64,000 bases of DNA from Actinomycetota bacterium (GTDB lineage Bacteria > Actinomycetota > Actinomycetes > S36-B12 > UBA10799), in the NCBI GenBank assembly GCA_020637055.1, contig JACJWR010000004.1, positions 62,001-126,000 on the forward strand. Direction: 5' to 3'. The position numbers were made by a program, and so were the translations under genes. Below the pieces are notes generated by a model that had not been told where the DNA came from, made no database searches, and saw nothing but the letters and a program-made list of their open reading frames with translations. Shown here one piece after another: positions 44,472-52,766 of the stretch. The number at the start of each line of letters is the position of its first letter. Position 1 is the stretch's first letter.

Positions 44472-45100
44472 GCATCCGACTTGTGGTGGTCGACGACCAC
44501 GCGATGGTGAGATCCGGGGTCGCGGCCGGGCTGCCGGACGACATCGAGATGGTCGGCCAAGCCGGGGATGTCGATTCGGCCATCACGGTGATCCGGGATG
44601 TCCGGCCAGACGTGGTGTTGCTCGATGTGCATCTTCCCGGCGGCAACGCGGCCGCGGTGCTGACAGCCTGCGCCGACCTCATGGCCACCACCCGTTTCCT
44701 CGCCCTGTCGGTCTCGGACGCGGCCGAGGATGTGATCGCAGTGGTGCGGCTCGGGGCCCGCGGCTACGTGACGAAGAGCATCGACGCCCCGGAACTCGCG
44801 GCCAGCATCCGGCGGGTCGCGGAAGGGGATGCCGTGTTCAGCCCGCGGCTCGCCGGCTTCGTGTTGGATGCCTTCCATGGCGGAGTGGCCGAGTCGGATG
44901 CCGAGTTGGATCGGTTGACCAACCGGGAGAAGGACGTGATGCGGTTGATCGCGCGGGGCTACACCTACCGAGAGGCGGCTTCCGAACTGTTCGTGAGTGT
45001 CAAGACGGTGGAGACCCACATGTCCGCCGTGCTTCGCAAACTCCAACTGTCGAATCGCCACGAGTTGGCCCGCTGGGCCCGCGGTCATCGGGTGGTCTAG
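44468..45100 (+). CDS. LuxR-type response regulator (LiaR-like)
   Basis: A 210-residue NarL/LiaR-type regulator. The receiver has the acidic pair VVVDDHAMVRSG, the phospho-acceptor aspartate in VVLLDVHLPGG, and the conserved lysine in GYVTKSID. The DNA-binding domain is LTNREKDVMRLIARGYTYREAA followed by VSVKTVETHMSAVLRKL. It is translationally coupled to the kinase. Its 3' end is overlapped by 101 bases by the convergent oxidoreductase gene, an unusually long overlap for this window. Confidence 0.92.
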   Translation: MSIRLVVVDDHAMVRSGVAAGLPDDIEMVGQAGDVDSAITVIRDVRPDVVLLDVHLPGGNAAAVLTACADLMATTRFLALSVSDAAEDVIAVVRLGARGYVTKSIDAPELAASIRRVAEGDAVFSPRLAGFVLDAFHGGVAESDAELDRLTNREKDVMRLIARGYTYREAASELFVSVKTVETHMSAVLRKLQLSNRHELARWARGHRVV

Positions 45101-46103
45101 CGCCGCGACCAGAGTGACGAGGAGTGTCCCGTCGGGCTGTTCCATCGATGTCGAGGATCACGTTGCCGATCTTCTGGCCGGTGAGTACGTACTCGTAGGC
45201 CGCAACGGCCTCCGCCATCGGGAAATGCCGATCGATCAGCGGCCGGAAGCGGCCCTCGGCCAGCAGTCGCGTCATTCGGGCGATGGTGTCCCGCGCTCCG
45301 GTGGGGAACGGGAAGTCCACTTTCGGACCTCGACGCAGCCTCGTGGTCATTGGCAGCACGAGGTTTTCGGCGCGTTGGCCGAGTTCGCTGGAGACGTACC
45401 GACCATCGTCCCCGAGCAGGTGACGGGTGGCGCTGAAGGATGACTTGCCCACGGCGTCGAAGAAGAGATCGAACCGCTCGTCGAGGTCCGAGGGTGTCGT
45501 GGTGGTGTAGTCCAACACCACGTCGGCCCCCAACGCAGCCACGTCGTCAAGGTGCCCTGGGGCTGAGAAGGCCGTGACTCGGCTGCCTCGGTCGGCGAGC
45601 AGTTGGACGGCGGCCGACCCGATGGCGCCGGTCGCACCGTAGACGCAGACGCGCTGTCCCGGACGGTAGTGGGCGCGCTTCATGAAGTTGAGGGCATAGT
45701 GGGACCCTTCGGCGCTGGCCGCAGCTTGGTCGTACCCCACGTCGGTTGGGATCGCCGCAATCGCGGCGCCTTCTGCTATCGCGAGGAACTGTGCCTGCGA
45801 GGCGAGGCCGTTGTCGTCGAATCCCCACACCCGGTCGCCGACGGCGAATCGGCGCACCGCCGACCCGACTGCCACCACGTCGCCGGCGAAGTCGGTCCCG
45901 GGCACCGACGAGCGGGGTGAGCGCAGCCCGGTGAACAGCCGGATGGCCGCCGGACGGCCCAGCAGGATGCCGCAGTCGGTCCGGTTGACCGTGGTCGCGC
46001 GCACCCTGACGAGGAGTTCGTCGGGCTTCGGCGAAGGTGTCGGAACCTCACCGATCACCAGTCGGTCCGGGGGTCCGTAGTCGGCCCGCGTGACTGCGTA
46101 CAT
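45000..46103 (-). CDS. NAD(P)-dependent medium-chain oxidoreductase (quinone-reductase type)
   Basis: A 367-residue MDR protein without zinc ligands. It has VRATTVNRTDCGI, PGTDFAGDVVAVG, and the cofactor motif YGATGAIGSAAVQL. Homologous sequence ends near residue 320 (GQKIGNVILDI); the last ~46 residues are a basic tail encoded opposite the response regulator's end and look non-native. A stop in another frame (CTA at 45097-45099) would coincide exactly with the regulator's own stop, so a recent frameshift near 45140 is possible. CACACT stands 6 nt before ATG 46103. Confidence 0.82.
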   Translation of the reverse strand: MYAVTRADYGPPDRLVIGEVPTPSPKPDELLVRVRATTVNRTDCGILLGRPAAIRLFTGLRSPRSSVPGTDFAGDVVAVGSAVRRFAVGDRVWGFDDNGLASQAQFLAIAEGAAIAAIPTDVGYDQAAASAEGSHYALNFMKRAHYRPGQRVCVYGATGAIGSAAVQLLADRGSRVTAFSAPGHLDDVAALGADVVLDYTTTTPSDLDERFDLFFDAVGKSSFSATRHLLGDDGRYVSSELGQRAENLVLPMTTRLRRGPKVDFPFPTGARDTIARMTRLLAEGRFRPLIDRHFPMAEAVAAYEYVLTGQKIGNVILDIDGTARRDTPRHSGRGARPPDDRGPSGPTRGDSTVGVCEARRTCGSPPS

Positions 46104-46162
46104 GTCGGTAGTGTGGCCGAGGTCAGGCCGTGCTGGCCAACTGGACGCGATCGAAGCCGAAA

Positions 46163-46198
46163 CACGGGGGACTCACGGACGCTTGTCGAACCCCCGTG
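46163..46198. promoter_or_regulatory. 8-bp inverted repeat between divergent oxidoreductase genes
   Basis: CACGGGGG (46163-46170) and CCCCCGTG (46191-46198) are exact inverted copies 20 bases apart, between the start codons of the two oxidoreductase genes and 25 bases before the downstream gene's start. It could be a two-site operator for a dimer or a stem-loop in the 5' leader of the plus-strand gene. No regulator gene is adjacent. Confidence 0.45.
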
Positions 46199-46222
46199 AT
46201 GTCAGCTTCCAGAGGAGGACGT

Positions 46223-47245
46223 ATGCGCGCCGTCGGATTCCGCGAACCGCTGGGGGTGGACGAACCGGAGTGTCTGATCGACTTCGAGGTCGACGACCCG
46301 GAGCCGACCGGCCACGATCTACTCGTGGAGATCCGCGCGATCTCGGTCAATCCCGTCGATACGAAGATCCGGCGAGCCGCGCCGGCGCCGGATGGCGGAC
46401 CCCGGATCCTCGGCTGGGATGCCGCCGGCGTGGTACGCGCAGTGGGGGAGCACGTGGAGTTGTTCGCGCCGGGCGACGAGGTCTGGTACGCCGGGGACCT
46501 CACCCGGCCGGGCACGAATGCCGAACTCCACCTCGTCGACGAGCGCATCGTCGGACGCAAACCGCGCACCCTGGATTTCGCCGCCGCGGCGGCTCTGCCG
46601 CTCACCGCGATCACGGCCTGGGAGTTGCTCTTCGACCGGCTGGGTGTGCCCAAGTCGAGTTCGGGGGTCGGCGGGGGGTCGCTGCTGATCATCGGCGCGG
46701 CTGGTGGGGTGGGATCGATCCTGACCCAACTGGCCGCGCAACTGACCGACCTGACGGTTGTCGGGACCGCCTCCCGGCCCGAGTCCGCGGATTGGGTGCG
46801 GAGCATGGGCGCCGACCACGTCATCGACCATTCCCGGTCCATGGCCGAGCAGTTGGACGAGATCGGCATGCCGCAGGTGACCTACGTCGCGTCGCTGACG
46901 CACTCGGCCGATCACTTCCCCACAGTCGTCGAATTGCTGGCCCCGCAAGGCAAATACGGCCTGATCGACGATCCCGCGCCGGGTGCGATCGACATCAACG
47001 CGCTCAAGCGCAAGAGTGCGTCGCTGCACTGGGAGTTCATGTTCACCAGGTCGATGTTCGGCACCGACGACATGGTCGCCCAGCACCACCTGCTCGACGA
47101 GGTGGCTGACCTCGTCGATGGCGGGATCCTGCGTAGCACCGGCGCCACCGACGGCGGCGTCGTGAACGCGTCGAATCTGATCGCAGCGCACACTCTGCTG
47201 GAGAGCGGGCGAAGCGTCGGGAAACTCACGCTGGCCGGCTTCTAG
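46223..47245 (+). CDS. Zinc-binding-dehydrogenase-family oxidoreductase (ZADH/quinone reductase type)
   Basis: A 340-residue MDR protein: RAISVNPVDTKIRR, LGWDAAGVVRAVGEHV, GDEVWYAG and the cofactor motif IGAAGGVGSILTQLAAQL. It lacks the catalytic cysteine and structural zinc cysteines, so it is probably an NADPH-dependent quinone or enal reductase. ATG 46223 has AGAGGAGGA 4 nt upstream; upstream in-frame starts (46130) would cross the inverted repeat. It is about 66 bases upstream of the nucleoside phosphorylase gene. Confidence 0.87.
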   Translation: MRAVGFREPLGVDEPECLIDFEVDDPEPTGHDLLVEIRAISVNPVDTKIRRAAPAPDGGPRILGWDAAGVVRAVGEHVELFAPGDEVWYAGDLTRPGTNAELHLVDERIVGRKPRTLDFAAAAALPLTAITAWELLFDRLGVPKSSSGVGGGSLLIIGAAGGVGSILTQLAAQLTDLTVVGTASRPESADWVRSMGADHVIDHSRSMAEQLDEIGMPQVTYVASLTHSADHFPTVVELLAPQGKYGLIDDPAPGAIDINALKRKSASLHWEFMFTRSMFGTDDMVAQHHLLDEVADLVDGGILRSTGATDGGVVNASNLIAAHTLLESGRSVGKLTLAGF

Positions 47246-47311
47246 GTACTCGAACCCGCGCATCGCCACGGGCATCGGCGTACCGTCGGGATCAGCGTCG
47301 GGAGGAGCCCC

Positions 47312-48220
47312 ATGGAGACTGAAAATATCAACCACGAGTTCCTCGACGGGGTCCTTGAGGGGCACCATCCGGACGTCTATTACCACTTCGGGGTGTCCAG
47401 CGAAGATGCGATCCTCGACCCCCTGCGCGAGGTGAAGGCCATCGTCATGGCTGGTTCGGGCGGCCGGATCAAAGAGTTCGCCGACTTCTGGAGTGCGGCC
47501 AACGGTGACTCTCCGATCGTGGCGTTCCCCAAAGAGGACCGATTCGTCACCCGCTACACCGCCGGGGTGCTGTTCGCCTCCCACGGAATGGGAATGCCGA
47601 GCGCCTCGATCGCGCTGCAGGAACTCATGCGGATGGCCTTCTTCCTCAAAGATGGCGACCTCGACGCGTTGGATGAGGTCTTTTGGGCCAGGGTCGGAAC
47701 CTCGGGGGGAGTCGGGCTCCCCGGCGGCACAGTCGTGCTGAGCAGCGAAGGTCTCATGGCCGACCTGAGGCCTTTCCGGCTCCTGCGGGGTCTATCCGGC
47801 GAATATTGGTTCGACGGCGCATTCCCGGAAGCCACCCGACAGGCGATCCTGGACGCCAACGCCGATGCCGGGATCCCGCTCGAGACGGGCAAGACGGTGG
47901 CCGGCAACGAGTTCTTCCTCGAGCAGTACCGCCTCGACGGTGCGCTGCGGCTGGAGTCCCACGAGACCAAGATGACGTGGCTGCAGTGGCTGTACGACTC
48001 CGGGGTGCGGAACATCGAGATGGAGGGTGCCATGATCGCCGGCTACCTCAACCACTGGGGGTTCTCGAAGTTCGCGATGATCTGCACCACGCTGCTGAAC
48101 CGGTTGGAGGGCGATCAGGTGACCGCGAGTCCGGAAGAACTCCACCGGTACAGCGAAGACTCCGGGGTGGTGCTGTTCAACTACCTCAAGTCGTCGCTGC
48201 TTCCTGCCGACGGAGAGTGA
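47312..48220 (+). CDS. Nucleoside phosphorylase (uridine/purine phosphorylase family)
   Basis: A 302-residue PNP/UDP-family enzyme. Recognisable blocks are ARVGTSGGVGLPGGTVVLSS (phosphate/ribose binding), a FLEQYRLDGAL region, and GVRNIEMEGAMIAGYLNHWG, the conserved MExx motif that binds ribose. It should cleave nucleosides with phosphate to give base and (deoxy)ribose 1-phosphate. ATG 47312 has GGGAGGAG 4 nt upstream. It is followed after 1 base by cytidine deaminase, so cytidine would be deaminated to uridine and then phosphorolysed in one operon; the exact base specificity is inferred. Confidence 0.87.
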   Translation: METENINHEFLDGVLEGHHPDVYYHFGVSSEDAILDPLREVKAIVMAGSGGRIKEFADFWSAANGDSPIVAFPKEDRFVTRYTAGVLFASHGMGMPSASIALQELMRMAFFLKDGDLDALDEVFWARVGTSGGVGLPGGTVVLSSEGLMADLRPFRLLRGLSGEYWFDGAFPEATRQAILDANADAGIPLETGKTVAGNEFFLEQYRLDGALRLESHETKMTWLQWLYDSGVRNIEMEGAMIAGYLNHWGFSKFAMICTTLLNRLEGDQVTASPEELHRYSEDSGVVLFNYLKSSLLPADGE

Positions 48221-48221
48221 C

Positions 48222-48638
48222 GTGACCGAACACGCGATCGATTGGGAGTGGTTGCACGTGGCCGCCGTCGCCGCGCTCGCGAACTCCTACAGTCCCTACT
48301 CACGTTTCCCGGTCGGGGTGGCCGGCGTCACCGACGACGGGCGTTTGGTGACTGGTGCCAACGTCGAGAATGCCTCCTACGGACTGACGTTGTGCGCCGA
48401 ATGCTCCATGGTCTCGGAACTCTGGGCCACCGGCGGCGGCCGGCTGCTGGCCGCCTACTGCGTGGACGGCAACGGCGACCCGCTCATGCCCTGTGGCCGC
48501 TGTCGCCAACTGCTGTACGAACATGGCGGGCCGACGATGCTGCTGATGACACCCGAGGGGGTGCTGTCGATGGCCGACGTGCTGCCGCAGGCGTTCGGTC
48601 CAGCCGATCTGGACCAGAGAGGAGTCGGCGATGACTGA
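48222..48638 (+). CDS. cdd: Cytidine deaminase
   Basis: A 138-residue tetramer-type cytidine deaminase. The substrate-binding NVENASYGLTLCAE and the zinc-binding CAE (cysteine rather than the histidine of dimeric enzymes) are followed by PCGRCRQLL with the other two zinc cysteines. It converts cytidine and deoxycytidine to uridine and deoxyuridine. It starts with GTG at 48222, directly after the phosphorylase stop, and its 3' end overlaps the MFS transporter start by 8 bases, indicating a coupled three-gene operon. Confidence 0.93.
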   Translation: MTEHAIDWEWLHVAAVAALANSYSPYSRFPVGVAGVTDDGRLVTGANVENASYGLTLCAECSMVSELWATGGGRLLAAYCVDGNGDPLMPCGRCRQLLYEHGGPTMLLMTPEGVLSMADVLPQAFGPADLDQRGVGDD

Positions 48639-50226
48639 GGTATCGGCGGCATCCGGTGGTGCGGACACCGCGCGGGTGCAGGTGCCCGGGAAGGCCTGGG
48701 CGATTCTGTGGGCGATGGGCTTCGGCGCCCTCATCGCGCAGATGTTCTCCACCGTGATCGGCCCTGCCCTGCCCACGATCCAAGAGGATCTCGGCCTGTC
48801 GCTGTCGATGACCACCTGGACCATCACCGCCTATTCGCTGGCGTTCGGCACCGCGCTGGTCGCCGGTGGTCGAATGGGTGACCTGGTGGGCGAAGTCCGC
48901 ATGATCGTCATCGGCTTCTTGGTCTTCCTGGTGGGCTTGTTGCTCGCGGCGATCGCCACCGGAGGTCTGATGCTGGTGGCGAGCAGGGGGCTGCAGGGGA
49001 TCGGGATCGGCATCTCGGCCCCGGCCACGCTGTCGATCGTGGTGAACTCGTTCCCGGTGGCCCGTCGGGGGTTCGCCGTCGGGGTGTGGGGTTTCGCGCA
49101 TGGATTCGGCCTCATGATCGGTCCGTTCTTCGCCAGTTTCATGCTCACCTACCTGTCGTGGCGCTGGGTGTTCTGGCTGGCTATCCCGCTCACGGTGCTG
49201 GTGATCTTCGTGACGATCGCGGCGACGCGGGGCTACCAGAGTGTGATCGCGGCGGGCAGCTACGACTGGATCGGCCTGATCCTCGGCGGCCTGGGGATCA
49301 CCCTGGTCACCTACGGTCTGCAGAACGCTCCGAACGGTTGGGACGCTGCTCCCACGTGGGGGACACTGGCTGTCGGCGGATTGCTGCTCATCGCTTTCGC
49401 GGTCGTCGAGACCCGCATCACGCACCCGTTGGTCGACTTCTCGTTGTGGAAGGAACGGTTGTTCTCGGGGGGCTTCTTCGCCGAGAGTGCGGTGGGTTTC
49501 GTCTACATCCCGATGCTGACCTTCGTCGGCTCGCTCTACTTCATCGGGGTACTCGGCTTCTCGCCGATGAAGGCCTCCGTGGTGATCCTGTTGACCACCG
49601 CCACCTGCATGGTGTTCGAGCCACCGGCCGGACGTTGGGTGGACAAGATCGGCCCGGGAATCCCCATCACGGTGTCCTTGATCATGCAGGCGGGCGCTCT
49701 GTTCTGGATGGGCACCTTCACCTCGGCCACCACCCTCGCGCAGATGGTTGCACCCCTGATGATCATGGGTGCCGGGGTGGGTATCGCCCTACCGGCCTGC
49801 AACACCGCCGGAATGAGCGCGGTTGACGCGCAACGGGCGGGCATGGGTTCGGGCTTGATGCAGATGACGTTCAACATCCCCGCCGCCCTCGGCGTCGCAG
49901 TGGTGACATCGATCATCGGCACCATCGCGGGCGGCAAGGTGATGGCCACCATCACAGATCCGGCCTACCAGCAGCTTGCGGTGGATTTCGCCGCGGCCGA
50001 CCAGGCCGGCGACACGGCAACCAAGGAGTCGATCCTCGCTGACCTCCCAGCGGATATCGCCGCGGCCGTGCAGCAGGCCACGATCGATGCGGAGGGCTCC
50101 GCCATCGCCTTCGCCATGGTGATTCTCGGAGCCGTGGCGCTGGCCGGCGCCATCTTCGCCTGGGTGGTCATCGGGCGTCGGCGAACCCCGGATCACATCC
50201 AGATGACGCACGCCGCCGAGCTCTAG
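48631..50226 (+). CDS. MFS transporter, DHA2 (14-segment) family
   Basis: A 531-residue membrane protein with about 14 hydrophobic segments. The DHA2-type motif A region reads VAGGRMGDLVGEVR, and motif C-like GISAPATLSIVVNSFPVARRG follows. DHA2 members are usually proton-driven drug exporters, yet this gene is translationally coupled (8-base overlap) to cytidine deaminase and follows a nucleoside phosphorylase, so nucleosides, bases or analogues are plausible substrates (inference from context). ATG 48631. The TAG stop shares CTAG with the convergent phosphohexomutase gene. Confidence 0.88.
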   Translation: MTEVSAASGGADTARVQVPGKAWAILWAMGFGALIAQMFSTVIGPALPTIQEDLGLSLSMTTWTITAYSLAFGTALVAGGRMGDLVGEVRMIVIGFLVFLVGLLLAAIATGGLMLVASRGLQGIGIGISAPATLSIVVNSFPVARRGFAVGVWGFAHGFGLMIGPFFASFMLTYLSWRWVFWLAIPLTVLVIFVTIAATRGYQSVIAAGSYDWIGLILGGLGITLVTYGLQNAPNGWDAAPTWGTLAVGGLLLIAFAVVETRITHPLVDFSLWKERLFSGGFFAESAVGFVYIPMLTFVGSLYFIGVLGFSPMKASVVILLTTATCMVFEPPAGRWVDKIGPGIPITVSLIMQAGALFWMGTFTSATTLAQMVAPLMIMGAGVGIALPACNTAGMSAVDAQRAGMGSGLMQMTFNIPAALGVAVVTSIIGTIAGGKVMATITDPAYQQLAVDFAAADQAGDTATKESILADLPADIAAAVQQATIDAEGSAIAFAMVILGAVALAGAIFAWVVIGRRRTPDHIQMTHAAEL

Positions 50227-51881
50227 CCGACTCCGAGCGCAGCTGCGACGCTCGCCCGGACCGTCGCGAGTTCAGCCTGGCCGGCGGCCTTCGCCGCCGA
50301 CAGGTCTTCGCCTGCCGGCACCACCACCTGCAGATAGCACTTGAGTTTCGGTTCGGTGCCGCTGGGTCGAATGATCACCCGGGCGTCGGCCATGGTGAAA
50401 CGCAGGCCATCGGTGGGGGGCAAGCCATCGCCGCCGCGAGCCAAGTCCTCGATCCGGAGAATCGGGCGTCCGCCCAACTCCGACGGTGGGTCATCGCGCA
50501 GCCGATCCATCATCTTCTCGATCAATCCGACGTCGGCCACCCGGACGGCGAGGGGACCCGTCAGGTACAGGCCGAATCGGCGCGCGAGGTCGTCGAGGGC
50601 ATCCTGCACGTCCCGGCCTTGCGCGGCCAGATGTGCTGCGAGTTCGAGGAACAGCAGCGATGCCGTGATCCCGTCCTTGTCGGCCACCGCCGCCGGATCC
50701 ACGCAATAGCCCAGCGCCTCCTCGTAGCCGAACACCAAGTCCGGCGCCCGCGCGATCCACTTGAATCCGGTGAGGGTCGTGGCGAAGTCGTAGCCGGCGT
50801 CCTCGGCGATGCGTGCGAGCAGGGTTCCGGAGACGATCGATTCGGCCATCGTGCCGACGGGCTCCTGGCCGGCTGCTGCTCTGCGCTGCGCGATCCACCA
50901 GCCCAGCAGGGCGCCGACCTCGTCGCCGGTGAGCATCCGCCAGCCGTCGTCGGTCCGGATACCGACCGAGCAGCGGTCGGCATCCGGATCATTGGCGATG
51001 ATGAGGTCGGCGTCGTGCGACTGCGCCGCCGCCAATGCCAGATCCATCGCCCCCGGCTCTTCCGGATTCGGGAAACTCACCGTCGGGAAGCGGGGATCCG
51101 GCTCGAACTGGGCGGCCACCGGCAGCGGCGCCGGGAAGCCGGCCCCGGTCACGGCGCGAAGGAATACTTCACCGCCCACCCCGTGCATGGCGGTGTAGAC
51201 GCTGCGGATCTCGCGGGGACCACCTTCGGGGAGCAACGACACCGCCCGTTCGAGGTAGGCGGCGAGCACGTCCTCCCCGAGCACCTCGTAGTCGCTGGAT
51301 CGCGCGATGTCGCTCACGGGCCCGACGCTCTGGATACAGGCGGCGATCTCCGCATCCGCCGGCGGCACGATCTGGCTGCCGTCGCCGAGGTAGACCTTGT
51401 AGCCGTTGTCGTCCGGGGGATTGTGGGAGGCGGTCACCATGACGCCGGCATCGCAGTCCAGGTGCCGGATCGCGAAGGCCAGCACCGGGGTCGGGAGATG
51501 GCGGGGGAAAACGTACGCCTGCACGCCGGCGGCCGCCATGATCTCTGCGGTGTCGTGGGCGAATCGATCGGAGTTGCGGCGGGCGTCGTAGCCGATCACG
51601 ATCCGCGATCCGCCGTGGCTGCGCAGGTAGTCGGCGAGGCCTGCGGCGGCCCGGGCCACGACCACCCGGTTCATCCGGTTGCTCCCGGGGCCGAGTCGAC
51701 CTCGAAGCCCCGCGGTGCCGAAACTCAGCGTGCCGTCGAAGGCATCGGCGAGTTCGGCCAGCGCCTCTTGGTCACCGGCATCAGCCCGCTCCACGAGGTC
51801 GAGCAGTTCTGCCGTGGTGTGCGGGTCCGGATCGGAGTCGGCCCACGCTTCGGCTTCGGCGATCAGGTCTGCGACAGTCAT
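50223..51881 (-). CDS. Phosphohexomutase-family enzyme (phosphoglucomutase/phosphopentomutase-like)
   Basis: A 552-residue alpha-D-phosphohexomutase. The phosphoserine loop is VTASHNPPDDNGYKVY, the metal loop NDPDADRCSVG, the sugar loop GYEEALGYCVD, and the phosphate-binding loop IIRPSGTEPKLKCY. Enzymes of this length (PGM2-like) interconvert glucose 1,6- or (deoxy)ribose 1,5-phosphate forms. Because deoC lies immediately upstream with a 1-base overlap (TGATG) and nucleoside phosphorylase is nearby, a phosphopentomutase role, making deoxyribose 5-phosphate for DeoC, is likely. No DeoB-type gene is in view. Confidence 0.9.
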   Translation of the reverse strand: MTVADLIAEAEAWADSDPDPHTTAELLDLVERADAGDQEALAELADAFDGTLSFGTAGLRGRLGPGSNRMNRVVVARAAAGLADYLRSHGGSRIVIGYDARRNSDRFAHDTAEIMAAAGVQAYVFPRHLPTPVLAFAIRHLDCDAGVMVTASHNPPDDNGYKVYLGDGSQIVPPADAEIAACIQSVGPVSDIARSSDYEVLGEDVLAAYLERAVSLLPEGGPREIRSVYTAMHGVGGEVFLRAVTGAGFPAPLPVAAQFEPDPRFPTVSFPNPEEPGAMDLALAAAQSHDADLIIANDPDADRCSVGIRTDDGWRMLTGDEVGALLGWWIAQRRAAAGQEPVGTMAESIVSGTLLARIAEDAGYDFATTLTGFKWIARAPDLVFGYEEALGYCVDPAAVADKDGITASLLFLELAAHLAAQGRDVQDALDDLARRFGLYLTGPLAVRVADVGLIEKMMDRLRDDPPSELGGRPILRIEDLARGGDGLPPTDGLRFTMADARVIIRPSGTEPKLKCYLQVVVPAGEDLSAAKAAGQAELATVRASVAAALGVG

Positions 51882-52675
51882 CAGTAGTCGTCCTCACCCG
51901 CGCCACCCTGGCCGGAATCGGAGTCGGCCTCGCCGGCGACGATCGAGACCGACGCCGAGGCGCCCACTCGGTCGGCACCGGCCGCGATCATCCGCTCGGC
52001 GTCGTCGCGGGTTCGGATGCCGCCGGAGGCCTTCACACCGAGTTGGTCGCCGACAGCCGCCCGCATGAGTTCGATATCCGCTGCGGACGCCCCGCCGCCG
52101 CCGAATCCGGTCGAGGTCTTCACATAGGCCACCCCGGAGCGCAGCGCGAGCAGGCAGGCGATCACCTTCTGCTCATCGGTCAGCAGTGCGGTCTCCAAGA
52201 TGACCTTCACCGGCGCGGGGGAGGCGCCGTCGGCCACCGCCACCATGTCCTCGTAGACGGCTGCGAGGTCTCCGGAGAGCAGACCGCCGATGTCGAGCAC
52301 CATGTCGACCTCGTCGGCGCCCTCGGCCACCGCGATCTCGGCCTCGGCGGCCTTGGCCCGTCTCGCCATGGCGCCCAGCGGGAAACCCACCACCGTGCAG
52401 ACCATCACCGGGGAGTCGGCCAGCTCCTCTGCGGCGAGCGGCACCCAGCGGGTATTGACGCACACCGAGGCGAAGCCGAACTCCCGGGCCTCGGCACAGA
52501 GTTCGACGATCGCCGCCTGCGTGGCATCGGCCTTGAGCAACGTGTGATCGATGCGTCCCGCCAGGTCGTCGGCCGACCGCACCGCTTCAGGTCGGTCGAC
52601 GTCTGCGGGGGCCGGCCCCAGGGCGTCGTCGATCCGGGACTGGGCTTCGGCGAGCAGGTCGCTAACGGCACTCAT
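51881..52675 (-). CDS. deoC: Deoxyribose-phosphate aldolase
   Basis: A 264-residue class I aldolase. RIDHTLLKADAT is the N-terminal signature, VGFPLGAM and EADEVDMVLDIGG-type acid residues line the site, KVILETALL carries one lysine, and the Schiff-base lysine is in VAYVKTSTGFGGGGAS. It splits 2-deoxyribose 5-phosphate into glyceraldehyde 3-phosphate and acetaldehyde. The first ~30 residues are an extra helical extension. GTG or ATG choice: ATG 52675 is used. Forms an operon with the downstream mutase. Confidence 0.93.
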   Translation of the reverse strand: MSAVSDLLAEAQSRIDDALGPAPADVDRPEAVRSADDLAGRIDHTLLKADATQAAIVELCAEAREFGFASVCVNTRWVPLAAEELADSPVMVCTVVGFPLGAMARRAKAAEAEIAVAEGADEVDMVLDIGGLLSGDLAAVYEDMVAVADGASPAPVKVILETALLTDEQKVIACLLALRSGVAYVKTSTGFGGGGASAADIELMRAAVGDQLGVKASGGIRTRDDAERMIAAGADRVGASASVSIVAGEADSDSGQGGAGEDDY

Positions 52676-52766
52676 TCCCTGAGACTATGAGGCCATCCGG
52701 GCCTCATGCTCGGCGAGGATGAACGGGCGCCGGACGTTCGGTAGGGCGCGTCGATTGGGAGGCAAG

